From Liolophura sinensis (Eukaryota > Mollusca > Polyplacophora > Chitonida > Chitonidae): 64,000 nucleotides of DNA. Shown one piece after another: positions 12,222 to 25,900 of the stretch (the first letter of the stretch is position 1; the number at the start of each line of letters is the position of its first letter). Below the pieces are notes generated by a model. It saw only the letters and a program-made list of their open reading frames with translations, was not told the origin of the DNA and did no database searches. Made by a program: the position numbers and the translations under genes. The stretch spans positions 35,101,501 through 35,165,500 of the forward strand of contig NC_088303.1 of NCBI RefSeq assembly GCF_032854445.1, in the 5' to 3' direction.

Positions 12222-15200
12222 ACGTTTGTCAACAATCGAAAAAAAAAAAAAACACAAAATGTCGAACAGACTTGCAGAATTCATGAATGAAAATCAATCA
12301 AAAACACGTGCCAATGTCGAAGTTAGTCAAAAGGTATAAAAATCGTCATATTTTCATTTTACTAAAAATAGCACGTATTAAACGAGATGAACTGTTACCG
12401 ATCCATTCATCTCTTAAAAAGTTAACGATCCATATGGCAACCAAAGATGTTAATGACAAGCAATTATTATGACGTGGGTTAGTATGTTGCGAATACTATT
12501 TGCCCTTTAAATTTTCTTAAATTCTTTCGCTGCGTGACATCGACTTGAAAGCCTTAAAATCCAGGATGTTTAAAATTTAAAGTGAGACAGGGTATTCTCC
12601 CTTGGCCTTGTATACACCTAGTCAGATGCAAGGGAATGTTAACCTGTTCAGGTGAAATCAGTGTACGACTGTCACCAAAACAACAGGTGGTCTTTGTAGG
12701 TATCACAGATTGACAGTTAACTCTACTTATGTAAGTCCAGGTGAAGACACAGGTGTCGATGTGTAAGTTGCAGCTATTGGTCGCGTTTCAGCTGCGGGTG
12801 TGGCAATATATATATCCCTTGACTACGTTGATTGGCAGGTAATTGATTGCGTGTGAGTTGCGGCTCTGTAGGCCACATCCGATTTTGATCAGTTAGACGT
12901 CATCGTTTAACCATAATCAAGATGTAAATGAAATGATTTTTTCCCAGCAGCCATGCATATAAGTGAAGTGTCTACGAGTCGATGACATTTTCCTCTATAT
13001 ATAGTGATCTTGTTCAAACTTGGCGGTTGATCTGTTGGCAGTTGCTAACAATTTCTTGTGCCCTGTGGTGAAGAAATGATGTCAGGCAAAGCAAACGACA
13101 TGAAGCAAACAAAGATTGTTATATTAACAGAGATTTGAGAAGAAATATCTTTATTGACGACTTTCCGTTCCAAGTCCACCCAAGTTGAGTAAATATGTTT
13201 TAACGTCAAATTATTAAAATTTTGAATATAAAAATGAGAAATTATGGATTGTGTGGTGGTAGACAGGGTTAGTTAAACACCGGAGTGCGGTACCTCTTGT
13301 GGGGTCTGTTTATTCTAGACTACGGCAACACACGGCCAGCTTCTTGGAAGAAAACAGGCGATATGTTTGAGCAAATATGATCTTATGGCACAGTCAAGCT
13401 TCGCCGGCAAACACGGAAAGGTGTCAAAAGAGCGAAGCGCAATTGTGGAGGAAAATCACATAGAATTGTGTTATATTTGAGGTTAAGATTGCATCGCAGT
13501 ATGATTGTACAGGAATTTTTATATACATGTTTACAGATATATGGCTGCCTGTGACCCAGTACAGTTCATTCTATCAAATTTACCCCCATATGACCTAGGC
13601 CTTTTGGTATTTTTAACACCTGTATTTGTCTGTGCAGACTTGTTCTTTTGCCAGGAATTTTTTCCCAACAGTTTCTCTATATTCCCTCCATTTACGTTGT
13701 TCCACTCCCAAGACGAAGTAACTGTGTCTGTTAGTGACATTCTATCAATATTCCAGCTACATGCTGGCAGAATGAATCAAATCATGTCAGAAGGCTGTCA
13801 AATCTTGGTTGGAGCAAGAGAAGGGTGTTATATTTGCCAAATGAGCCGCCTGTTGACAATAATTGTGGACAAAATTGATTTTCTTTTCCCCTTTTGCTTT
13901 TCCATGAAGAGCCCATGTCGCTCTCTGAGCGTTGAAAGGTATTCCTTTATGCATGTATACAGTTTTTATCGGCCTCGTACAAGCTTGTAGGCGAGTCAGT
14001 GATGGAAAGTGTTTTCCCTATTGGCCGTATTCATTTTGGGACCGGTTAATATTCCCAATTACAACATTAATGCTATTAGCTGTATAACATGTTCAGTAGT
14101 TAATCACATTGGCTCGCCGAGTGGGGCACACGTGGATACACGCTCTACACGTATATATGGCCGCGTTGTACTTGATCTCCAGTTGTAAGCCTGTTTTATC
14201 AAATGAGTTTGGCTGAAATCAATAAAAATGACAACACGCAAGGAAACCCTAGCCCACATGTTTATTGTCACTTGATTATGCTCCGGGTGTCAAGCCATAT
14301 CGTTTCATGCGATTCTTTTGAAGTTCGCAAGACTGTTTCGCATTTTGTAATTTGTTGAAAGTTTTTGTTCCATATCGATTGCGGGTCAAGCATAACCCAT
14401 CTCGGGAAAGGGGAAGGTGTCGGGCTGCAAAATGGCGAAAGAGATTAAAATCCGAGGCGGATACATTACCTGAATAAACACTTGCTATATAGCGACTAGA
14501 TAACGACCATGGCATAAGGCTGAATTTGATATTAGTGGTACATGTAAATTCACTCATTAGATATCCATGTAGTGTTCATGCATATTTCGAAGAATTTCAA
14601 GAATTAACTGCGCTGTTTGCCAGTGTAGACTTAACGTTGACCTTTGCATAGGCAGCCCAGTTAAAGGACAATCATTGCTGCGTGTACATTACACACTATT
14701 TACTTAGTTTTAATGAATTTTTAACTCTATTTGACATACAAGAGTGGCAGTGGTTTAGCCAGTGGAGGAATCCAACAAGAGCAGGAGATAGCCGAGATAA
14801 TGAATGCAGCGAACTATTTGTCTCGGATATATCTTAATGAAAACACTTAACAAAACATTGCTTTTGTTTTTGATAGATTTTTAAGTTTAGCCTAATGACT
14901 ATGCAAAGTTTGATAATCGTGATTTCGTTTTATTCCTTTGATATCCACGGTCAGCTGTCACCACTGTTGCAAAAAGGATCTGTCAAGAGCAATGGATGTT
15001 TTCTTGTGGTTTTGTACCAGCAATAACAACCAATGTATGTTCGGCAATGTCATTGTGCCTTCTTGCTGTAATAGGTTTTTTTTCTGGAAGCCCCCATTCA
15101 TGTGCAGGATAAAACAAGTAAGATTTTGCAGTCCAAGGTTAACTGTGTAGTTGATGTCCATGTAACTGTCTCGTGTAAGAGATTCCAGAAATAATTACAA

Positions 15201-17910
15201 CTGTCGATTATTGTGTGTGCAGGTAAAAATGACAATGCTTTAATCGCTTTTTGTAAATCGTCTTCGTGAATCTGTCTATTTTCAGCCAGATCAAACACGA
15301 CGGACAGGCTGTCCATTTTTACCCCAGCATAATCTTGTCAGTTTTTACACAACAGATTGTGGCGACTTGAGAGAATGCCACCGATTGTTCCCAGCTGACC
15401 AGACCATGTATATATAACCTTGCACGTGAGCGGTCATCCCAGCTCCATTGTTTTTAATTCATAGTCCCGAGTGCCTGGTATCAATTTAGTTAGCTGTTGT
15501 CAGTGTTGAATTTGAGGAACAAAGCCCATAAATGCAGCTTTCCGTAAAGTAATTTTCGAATTCACAGCACTCCGGCCGTTTATAGTGGACATGAAACTGC
15601 CGGTCACATCACTCCAGTTGACCGGGTCTAGAGATCAGACCCTTTTCCATTTGTCCCCAATGTTTTCTCGACGCACGAGGGCTTTCAGTTGCTCCTTGTA
15701 AAAGGTATAATTTTTACTAAATATGAACCGGCAATTTCACCAAGTCCCTCTTCCAACAAAATAATGATAGGCATTTCCTGTGGTATTGCTATTACCCGGC
15801 TTCCATTGTAAAGCTTGTTGTTCCTGAATGCCAATGATTATGCCTTCCTGAATGGACATAGACCTCGTCTCTCCTCTTCTCTAATGCAGCTTTTGTTTGG
15901 ACGTGGCAATAGAATCAATTGGGAGCTTTTTATTGTCTGCTGATGACATTTCTAAATCAGACAACAACGGAAGTATAACTCGGAGCTGTAATTCCACCCC
16001 ACGAGTCCCATTTAAAGTCATATCTGGGCTTTCCTTCCTCTCAGCATGCTTATTCTTCATGTCATGTGTTTGGCAAATCAAGAAGTCCCTTCATTTAGAG
16101 GACTTTTCCAACCAGCCTGGCTTTCTTCTTTTTCTTTACTCCTGCTTCCATGGTCTGTAAAACACTGTTATTATGTGTGCGGAGAGAGCGGCACTCTTTT
16201 ACCCATGTCGGCCCTGTTCGGAGATATTTGCCCTCGTTTGACTCCCCCTGTCTTCAGTCACCACCCGGCGGCTCGTTCCTTTGCCCCAGGTCTACCATAA
16301 TTAATCTAGCCTAGCGCCCTATGTCCTCCATCATAATCGCCTTGTCCCCGCTTCCTTCCACTAATTCTAGGTATCTAGCCGCAGATAGCGATTCGCTCAT
16401 ATTTGATAACCACTCGTCTGGTCGCTCGCAGACCAGACAATACCGACATCTGAGCAGGAGATCATCTCGTTTGTCTTACCCCCATCGCCCAGCTCGACCT
16501 GACCTTTGCCCAAACACTGGATCCTTCTCGATATAATCACACACCTATTTCACAATATTTTACCCCGCTAAGACGTCTTTACTGCCTCATCAAATTTTTG
16601 TCAGTCTTCACCATCTATAATTTTCCACCGTAATTGAACCCCATCTTAAGTTACTTTGCCCCCATTATTTCTCTGGTTATAGTAGAACGTATGTCTCAAG
16701 CGTTGGAGACTTGGTCCTCATTGTTGAAGACCACAGTTCTGCTTTCAAACTTAGGTGTGAGTATCATACTTAGTACTGTGACTTGTATTGAGCTTTTTAA
16801 AATAGCTTGTGTTGTGTTACCACTGGTTATGCCATGTTTAGTTCTTCCTTTTTTTACCTTACAAGTTGTTGACGTGTGTTACTTGTTACCCAGGCAGTCA
16901 TCTCCAGACTATAACTTCATCCCTCATCACCTGTCTCCCTGAAGGATGGGACGGGTGGGGATGTGAGTGTACTGTCCATGATAAGACATTTGGCAGATGG
17001 AACATCAACATAAAACCAACTATCAGAACCAAGGACGCTCTTAAACCGGCGGCACGACTGACACAAAACTTATATATGTTAATCTTCTCCCTACTCCAGG
17101 GCGGTTCAAGCACTCCCATCTTCACACCGACAGATGCATAAACTGCCAAAATATGTCTGTCACGGCTGAACGAAAGTCTGACGACTTAAGAGACAGCGGC
17201 CCCGAGAAACTGAACTCAGGCCCGGTTAACTATCCACTTATGTCGCATGCTTGGATGATCCTTAAGGGGAGTGCCAATCAAGCGGCCATGTACCAAGTCG
17301 AAGCACTCGAGTTGCCTCGGATTTTGTTTTCCATCATTAGAAATGGAATCCATATTTGAATATGGCTACAGATCTGTGTGCCAAGCGACGTATAGCCAGC
17401 GATTGTGCCGCGATAAGTGGCGGATAGCGAACTTGAGATCTACTCTTTGCTTGATTGGCCGGATGGAAAACCCGGTGTCTACTTCACCACGTGAAACGAT
17501 GCGTGCTTTCTTCAAAGAATGACACATCTCACCTTCCGTACTTCTCCACAAATGAGCGATCATAACGTCACGTTACCCAACATTTACCCTCAAGGGTTCT
17601 CCTCTCTTCTACGTTCTAAAATTCGTACGTTTGCGTAAAAGTTTCTCGTACACTTGACTCCCGTAAGGTTCGCGGGTTGTAAATCATTTCCCCTTAACTG
17701 TTTTGTACCCAGGGATCAAGGTAAAACCGTATGATAAAAGGTTGTAAACGGAAGCCTGCTTGGAATCGCCTAGTGTATTTCAAATCTGCAGCATATGAAG
17801 CTGACAAACTACCTTTATGGGATGTGACTATATTTGATGCGAACAATATTTAATCGCTATTTTAGAAGATCTTGATTTCTTCAACTCGCATCTTACACAT
17901 GTCTGGGTGA
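12222..17910. other. Gene-free unique block, 5.7 kb without SINEs
   Basis: No recognisable gene. The longest open frame, 161 codons on the plus strand at 13505-13990, shows no domain or signal I know, is near chance length, and is overlapped by another frame. 15600-16540 is pyrimidine-rich on the plus strand and better balanced in composition, with a TAATTAAT core at 16298-16305 and an 8-bp inverted repeat at 16416-16438. The interval from 16870 to 17580 is also balanced and CpG-containing. Regulatory function is plausible but unproven. Confidence 0.5.
16416..16438. repeat. Perfect 8-bp inverted repeat around a 7-nt spacer
   Basis: GTCTGGTC at 16416-16423 is followed by a 7-nt spacer and then GACCAGAC at 16431-16438, its exact reverse complement. 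Each arm carries a GTCTG/CAGAC core like the short motif bound by SMAD proteins. A hairpin or dimeric protein site are both possible. The perfect symmetry is seen directly, while the binding role is inference. Confidence 0.6.
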
Positions 17911-18050
17911 TTTGATTTATTTATTTGATTGGCGTTTTACGCCGTACTCAAGAATATTTCACTTGTACGACGACGGCCAGCGTTATGGTGGGTGGAAACC
18001 AGGCAGAGCCTGGGGTGAAACCCACGGCCATCCGCTGCAGACCCATGGCT
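17911..18050 (-). mobile_element. SINE, 3' part, minus orientation
   Basis: The plus strand reads the tail TTTATTTATTTGATTGG, then CGTTTTACGCCGTACTCAAG and the central domain to about CCACGGCCATCCGC. It then loses similarity before the tRNA head. The copy abuts another partial SINE in the same orientation at 18108. Confidence 0.85.
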
Positions 18051-18107
18051 GGGTGAGGAGATACAGCGTAGTTCCTTTCCGCCTATTGTGCCTAGTCTTT
18101 CTCGTCA

Positions 18108-18230
18108 TTTCTTTGGTTGGCGTTTTACGCCGTATTACACTCAGACTACTGCAGCCAGTATTGTGGCGTTAGGAAACCGGAAAGACCCTGGGGGAAACCC
18201 ATGACCATCCGCACTTCAGCGTAGGAAGGA
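18108..18230 (-). mobile_element. Second SINE fragment, same orientation
   Basis: TTTGGTTGGCGTTTTACGCC starts the reversed 3' block, followed by CCAGTATTGTGGCGTTAGGA and CCATGACCATCCGCA. The TTTA tail is missing and the tRNA head is not visible. Two partial copies in the same orientation within 320 bp suggest nested or serial insertion at this site. Confidence 0.75.
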
Positions 18231-19235
18231 CCATATAAGGTTACTCCAATCTACTGGCCAATCATTGTACACAACACTCAACGTGCACGTAAAATTTTCG
18301 TCCTTAAAACTGTAATAATTCTGTAGGCACCGTTTCCCAAGTGGTGGAAACTCTTTGAATGTTTGTAGTGATATTTTCGACCTACCTTTCCATATGTACT
18401 GTAAAATCAGTAGTGTAGGATAGCATAGTTTATACATAAAGTGTATTTCGTGTAGACCTTTTGAAGTTTATTGATGTCAAACTACTGTGTAGTGTTCCAT
18501 ATTAGACGAGAGGAAAACTGTACGCACAACGTCAGACAGCATTCACTGGTATACATATATGCTTGCTCATCTGTGCAGAGTGATATTGTTTTTCTCGGCT
18601 TTCATCTCACATGTAGTTTTTGCCCAACAAGTGGACAGTATAGCATAACGATTCATGTTGCGGCTTGGCTTTGAAGTCCAGGTTTATCTAGGTTTTGCAC
18701 ATCGTTATCAGATGTGCAAACCCACAGACAAGTAAAACTTTTATCTGAAGCATGCGGTTGAAATCGTTTATGCTCTTAAAAGACTTTTGTGCCTTACTTT
18801 TAGAAACTAAGAAACCACCTCTGTGGGCTTTAAGGAAGCTAACTGTACAGACAAATCCTTTGATGTCTTCATAGAGGCGTACACGTGTTTCGTCGTATTT
18901 TGCCAACATCAGCCCATTTAGGCGGAAATAAAGCTATATTATACATGTATATCTTGTCAGTCTGTCATGTTGTAACAAATGTGGAGTTGTCATTTGTGGT
19001 GGATGTTCAGACATGTTTATTTTTTCCCACGTCTCCATCCACATTCGCACAGTGTGACAGCCTGAAGCATGGCATGACAACATATCCAAAAACATCACTT
19101 AATATAGTGTCTTCATCTGTCTTACTGCCAGCATTGCGTGGCTGCTTGTGGTTAGAGGTGATGGACACTATACATACATGTGCCGTGTAGATTCTCCCAA
19201 AGCTATGATGATAATGATATGACACCGTCATTTTG
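18231..19235. other. Gene-free unique sequence
   Basis: AT-rich unique DNA. All open frames are about 100 codons or shorter and unrecognisable. I see no supported RNA gene, repeat or regulatory element. Confidence 0.6.
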
Positions 19236-19395
19236 CAGAACCAGATTGTTAGTTGAGAGGATAGAGAGTCCGTCTCACAAGCGCAAGACCCGTGTTCAAT
19301 CCCGACAAAAACCATTGACCTGAAATAGGAATGCGCAGTACACTTTCCCCTAGCACCCTTAGGATATCCGGGCACTGGCACACGGTAAACCACGG
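19236..19395 (+). mobile_element. tRNA-derived SINE of another family, probable
   Basis: TTAGTTGAGAGGATAGAGAG resembles an A box and GTGTTCAATCCCGAC a B box, with an anticodon-arm-like segment between. Downstream sequence (ATTGACCTGAAATAGG and GGATATCCGGGCACTGG) does not match the main SINE of this window. It therefore looks like a separate tRNA-headed family or a chimeric copy. The family name is unknown to me. Confidence 0.5.
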
Positions 19396-22300
19396 TGGTA
19401 AAAGCATGGCCTTTACTAATATGGAACTACGCCGTGCTCACTATATGCAGTTGTTGTACAGATTTTTCCGTTTTCTGACAAACTGTAATGTCCGGGTTAT
19501 GATCAACCTTAGTTGTCGGAATATTATCAAGTTCATTTTTCATTCTTCCATACTTTCTCTTGTAATCTTTCATCTTGTCGTTGCTTTGTTCTGCCCCAGG
19601 CGAGTGAAGTGCCTCGGTGTACGGTGTCTCACATTGGAGTTAAACAAAGATCAGGTCTGATCAGGTGTTTAGCAGGACGTACCATTGAGGCAGCACTTTA
19701 CCTATATGGCGCTCTACTATATAACGAAACACCGTTGTTGATGACAGAAGCGGTGTTCAAAGCGATGTTGACAGGCGAAACATTCAAAGCGTTTCCCATA
19801 ACCTCACATATGCTTTCAGTGCAAAATATTACATTCATGTAATATGTATACGTACCGCTCATAACGTTGGTAGGTTAGGACTGCGCAATAGAAAAAAAAA
19901 AGGGAACAGATTGAGGAGAAGAACAGAATAGATTGTGTACGTTTTGGTGATATGCAGCTAGTTTGTTTGAAGGTAAAAGGCCATACATGAGTGAAAGGGT
20001 ATGGTAAATCCAAGTTGCAGGACCATGTATTGAACTTACATGCGTGTTAATTTCTGAGTACAGAGGGGTGGAGGAAGGCAGGGGTATATTTATCATCTAT
20101 TGGCAAACCTTATTTCACGGTATTTCCGCCTGTGCTTTTAGTCATAGAATTAGTTGAATATAGACGTGTGTATTAATATATTATTGTGACATGTATGGTG
20201 CCCTGAAGGCATCGCGTTACCGCGGTAAACAATGTGTACGTTTTTAGACGCTCTCACCCCCGCACACGACTACGGACGTGTGTAGTACATACGCTGTTAA
20301 ACACCAGTTATTGAGCAAATCTCTACTTTGCAATTAAATTAAACTGACGGCATTTCAACAGGTGAATGGGTGCAAGTAAATGTTACGGTTTGTGGTTATA
20401 TCCGGTATGAAAGATATTATATCGCAGTTTGCGACAAAGGCTCTGCACATGTGTAAGCTATATAGCTATAGATGTTCAGATTAAAATGTCATGGTGTGCT
20501 CTGGTAATATGGCCCTAGTCATATTTTAATGTACCGAAATATCGTATTTTGCTGTTAGTATGTATTGTCGTACAGGAAACGTGAAGGATACATCCTGCTT
20601 AATACCATTTCTTCTCTTCAGGAAGGGATTAATTTCAAAAGAAAAATTTATAGAAGTTTGGTAATTGTAAGCTATTCAATTTTGTACAAAAGACCAAAGA
20701 GTGTATTAATTGAAATAAGATCCGGTAGCATATATATTTCAGCCTTGTTTCGTAGAATTGAAGACAGTTTCAAAATCCTGTGCTTCTTGTATCTCTTTCT
20801 GTCAGTAGGCAGAAGGAATGCGTTTATTATCATATTTGATATTAGGGAAAACAGGTTCGAACTTATGACCCCTTCAGTGTGAGACTTCAATGAGTTAGTA
20901 CAAGTTTAGTGTTATTTCCATTGCCACATGTCTTCGTCCACCAAGACTTTAGGTTACCGTGACAAGTGGTGTTGTTAACTCTATATTGTTAAGATAAACA
21001 ACAAATTGAGAACAAACAGTGATCTTCTAAGAAACTGTTTAATCACAGGGTGATTCTCGTTTTCGATTTTGTGTACGATCAAGCATTCCGAAACATTCGC
21101 AATCCCCCAGTTTTGGCTCACCTGATATGTATATATAATGCATTTTGAGTCCACTTTAGTATGTCTGATTCCGATCTCATTTTTAGACAATCAACCTTAT
21201 TTAAGTTATTAATGCCACTGACTAGGAATGTTGACATATATGTATTTATTCGGTTTTTCACAGGCGAACGTGCCAACTGGGCTGTAATTGTATACGGTTG
21301 TGCACGCATGATTTGGGTTAATATCAGCATACATCAGCATTAAGGCCAGGGAACCGAGCATAAATCAAGCCAAGACATTAAACTGGGTCCGAGGCACCTT
21401 TGATTAATCCTTTGGGGCAAGAAAAAAGGGTTCAGGTCGAACGAACCGTCCATTTCACACCAGTTATATGTAAATTAATAGGAAATTCCGTTCGCTGTGA
21501 CTTGGCATAAGTGACAAAGAAATTATTGTGATATGTCTCTCTCGTCTTTTGATTAATATTTATCGTTACTTGTGCATTAACTAAGACATTTCACACCCGC
21601 GTCTTAGAAGATTCGCTGCCAGTTAACTTTTAACTAGCTTTACTCACGCACCTTGATCCATTCCTACCACGGAGTGAACGCTCTTTGAGAGAACCGTACT
21701 AAGTTAAGATAAATTGAATCATTTAGAAACGATAAATAGAAGAGCTGCAGTTTAACATGGAACATACCACAGACATATTGCAGTAGTATTTGTTCGGCCT
21801 GATGTGAAAAGAGTTATACCGCAGATATTGTCATCGGAGACTTCATTACCTGCAGACTGCATTTTGATATATATCAGGCACAAACGAGTTATCGATAAAA
21901 GAACATAGCATATTTTCTTCTACTTTAGCGTGGCTTTCGTCACACAACTGTCCTCATGGGATATTACAGTTCAGGTTTGGTGCTTCAGCTTCTTCAAATT
22001 TGTTACATGTAGGGAGGTAAACTTTGCCCTCAAATTTCTCTTCAAAGACTTTCTTTGCGTGACTTCATTTGACTGCGAATGGAATGATTTCTTAACAGAA
22101 AACTGTCTAGCAAAGCCTAATTGACTTGAAATATGAGATTTACATCATGTCCCTAACGCGTTCCGCGCTGACACAAGAAATGGCCCGTTTCTGCATTGTG
22201 ATGAAAGCATAATTTTGCCATAAACAAGCCGAAACCCGGGATTACTCTTGACCTGCAGTCTCTACAGAGGCAAAGGTGATGTGGTAAAGTTTAGGAGACA

Positions 22301-22844
22301 TCAAAGCGTCCCAGTCGGTTCTGTCATCTTAGACCGGAAGTGACTGAAGTGAACTAAGGCACGTACGCATGACGTTGGGGGAAGTAAATCACGCGTCACG
22401 CGCGCGTAAATGTTGGGTATATGATCTTACAGAAACTGATAATCCATGTATGGAAATTGTAATGCTGCGATACTTATTAATTCAAATGAAGAACTATAAA
22501 CATCTAGGCTGTGTTTCGTTGTTTTCAATTAAAAGTTTGTTCGTTGTTTTGTGAGGATTTTATGACTTTATTACATTTATCTACTCAGTTTGTTTTATAT
22601 CTTACAGCAATAATTAAACTTCTGAAATTTTGCATGGAAATTGTCTCACAGGGAGCCCGTGCACGTGACAACCATGGTGACGTTACCCTATGATATATCA
22701 TCCATGGCGGCCTTAGTTACACGCACATGGTGTCTTCGGGTTCTTTTATTAATATTTTATGGAAATAGGTCCAGAATTATTTGATGTCGAGAAACTGGCG
22801 TTTAAAGCCTTGATTCGAGGAAATAAAAATGGAATGATCATACC
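19396..22844. other. Gene-free, mostly unique sequence
   Basis: No gene is recognised. At 20845-20905 the minus strand reads a B-box-like AAGTTCGAACCTG with a weak A-box-like segment upstream, likely an old tRNA-derived SINE head. Elsewhere the sequence is AT-rich and unique. Several frames of about 100 codons overlap each other on both strands and have no recognisable domains. Confidence 0.5.
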
Positions 22845-22925
22845 TATCAACATTGGAATCGAACTCCCAGATGTAAGGTTAAAGAACATCGCGCTATAGC
22901 AGCTGGTCGTATTTTGTAACCAATA
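22845..22925 (-). mobile_element. tRNA-like SINE head remnant
   Basis: On the minus strand CAGCTGCTATAGCGCGATG resembles an A-box region, and GGGAGTTCGATTCC follows as a good B box about 30 bases later. No associated SINE body is visible, so this is either a head-only relic or a decayed tRNA pseudogene. I could not form a convincing cloverleaf by eye. Confidence 0.4.
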
Positions 22926-25900
22926 ACGTTTTGATTCCGAGAAGTAAATTATATATCGGACGTCAAGCGCACAGTAAATAGGCCTTTGCATAAGGAAACG
23001 CCACTCAAAGGAAAGTGTTGATTTGAAGAAGAGCATATTAACATATTTCTGCCTTTGTAGCCGTTAGCAATGTTTGACGACCCTAAAACCTCGGCTAACA
23101 TTGAACCTCATTGCTTACTCCGTTTCTGCGACAACAATACCGAGCTCTATAAGGACCTGTCTGTTCCTCATTCGAGACCTGAGCTTTATGCCCAGATTTC
23201 TAACAGGCGGTAATTGTTCCCTACCCTTTGAAGATTGTTTATCAATTTGGTAAAGGTAACTATCAAAAGTGCAAATATTATCGGTAGACCCGCAGTGTGG
23301 TGGTGTATGGATACAGTGTGAGCAAAGCGTGGTGTTTGAGTATTACCCTCTAAAATCGCTTTAGAAAGCTCTGAAAGCTGGACTCGCTGCCTGTCTAATA
23401 ATTGCATTGATCTCCACTGTTTAGTCATTTCTGATAGCGCGCTTTGATAATTACACCATCGCATTGATCACTGGAACAAAAATGGAATAGTTTTCTGATA
23501 TGTGGAGTGTATATAGCCTTTTGTATGTGCGTTGTGTTTACGGGGAAACGGGAACGTATGTAATATTGTTAATCATAGCGGTCTTAAGTTAGTGGGTATT
23601 TAAGGAAGAGTTATCGCAAGAGAAGTCTGCGTGAAGAATTTATATAGTATAGATTTTGGTGCAATTGAGATTTGAAAACAAGTTAACTGTCTTGTATATT
23701 CTTCGTTTGAGTAACACAATCGTGGTATATTTTTAAAAGTGACCATCTACACCGCAGAAGTTTTCCTGCATAAGCTCATGCTTCTACGTACTTTCTTCTA
23801 GCAGAACTTTTGAAGAGGCCCGCGTCCAGTGAAAGCTTTTGAGTTTCTTGTTCTCTGTGGTGTCCGTTCAGTTTAAAAAGGCTCTGGTTCCTTGCCTTCT
23901 GACAGGAGAGGTGTGATTGGCCACTATGTAAACTTACCGGCAAGGAGAGAGCATTACGCCAAGACAAGTAGTCTCCGCGCGGAGCACTCGACACTGATCA
24001 CGTCTTAATTACCACTTGATACCTCTGCAGGGAGAGCGCAACTTCTGGGTAACCAGTTGAAAGAGGGAGCCTGTGAACAATGGGGTGTCGAGGGGTCATT
24101 GGCACTGTCACCTCAAACATGGCCCTAAACGACGCTGGGTCTCGCTCCAGACAGCTGCCGCTACGGAATTAATGTACTCAAACTAGAGGCCTTCCGCTAG
24201 TAATTTTGTTACAGTGAAAAATCGTGTTGTTTTTCGCTTGCCTGGCAAAGACACGGCAGAGGAGTGTGAGTTATGACACTTGCGCCCCCAGCTCCGAATG
24301 CGAAACAGTTAGACAATTGTAGGTTCTCCATTTCTTGAGTTATGCCTCTGTCATCGACTAAGGCCTCTTTTGTTGAAGTTACCGTGGTGAAGGCCCCGTG
24401 TCGTGAACCCGGTGTTTGTCCCAATTAGAATATGCATGCTCATCAGAGAAGCCCACGGGATAATGTCAAACTGGGATAGGTTTGCTTTACATTAAGACAG
24501 ACAAATATGCCCGGTGATGGAGGGTTTCCTTCTACCCGAGCTACCCTCAACTTCGAGGGACTCGAGGAATTATCCCGGCTTTGTCTGATAGATTATTAGC
24601 CTGGAAAATATTGCCGGGATCCGTAATTTAGGAATCAGACAGGGAATGAGTCTTTTACTCATGCTCCAGTAACTTGATTTAAAGTGAGAGTAACTATAGC
24701 ACTGCAGGGCTTTATGTCGATGGTTGGATCGGGGTATGGGGATTGGGAGTTGAGGTTATGAATCTATCTTAATTGTAAGTTCAGTTTGCCAATGATATTC
24801 TTTATTTCTCATTTAGTTTTGTCAGTAAAATGTTTTAATCTGTTTTTTGATTCATCACTGTTTGTCCATAAGATCCATAGATGTTTAATTGATTTGAAGT
24901 TTTCCTTCATTAACAATTGTTGACACTCATCATTTCCATGTTTGTGGTAAACACTTAACAGCACTGAACAGTGAATTGCAGGGTATCAGCATAGCTATAC
25001 TTCTTGACTCAGCATGTTAGACCTTTTGTAGATGTTTACTTTTCTTTACTTCCCAATTCCTTCTTATATATTTCCTTTGAGATCGGACAGGTAGGTCTAG
25101 CTGCGTTATGGTATACCAACTTGTACCTAAAGACCTACTGCTATTTATGTTGGACTTTTAATGGTAACATTAACTGAGAGAAAAATCGACTCGCATCTTC
25201 ATGAAAGAAAACGTCGATTCGATAATGAATAGGCTGCTTAGAAGATGTCCGTAAGTCAGACCTCTAGTGGTCTGCTTTGTTCGTTATAATCGAAAACATT
25301 TGTGATGTCCGTTGATCAACATATTAGCCATTGGATGCTTCGGAACACAGACACTACAAGCTTTTGTCAAACGCCAGCCCAGAAGTGTTCGATGATAACT
25401 GAAATGGCTGAATGGAACATGTTATTACCAGTCCAGCCCCTACTCAAAGAAACGGTACTATCGTCTTCTGTGAACAACGCGACCCAGTCCTACATTATAG
25501 AGGGGTGGGGGTGGGGGCACTTTGTATTACTATGAATAAGTTAGCGGGGTTTTGCATGAACTCATTGAGGCTGAAAGGGGCCTAATTGTGATGGCCTGTG
25601 TGGCACAGAGAGGAAGGGGCCCCGGGCCAGAAAAAGACCTGAAATAAGGCGAGCTAAGATGGGTACAAGGACAAACAGTAGGCCGAGCGTTTGCTCTGGT
25701 CACACGAAACACGATAACATAACTGTCTTCCCGTCTCGGGTGCCTCGCCTGATCGCTGCCGACGACATTGTTCACAACCGGAATCGATGGTGCGAAATTG
25801 TGGAATTGTTGAATTGCCGCTAGATGAACAGGGGCACACGTCAATATCATAGGCATATTGAATTATCATGAATCACGGGTCCATTTTCCTAGCTTATTGA

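Noticed and set aside
13505-13990. 161-codon plus-strand frame
   Set aside because: No recognisable domain, overlapped by a minus frame, and length close to chance expectation. It is hydrophobic in places but has no clear signal peptide or ordered membrane segments.
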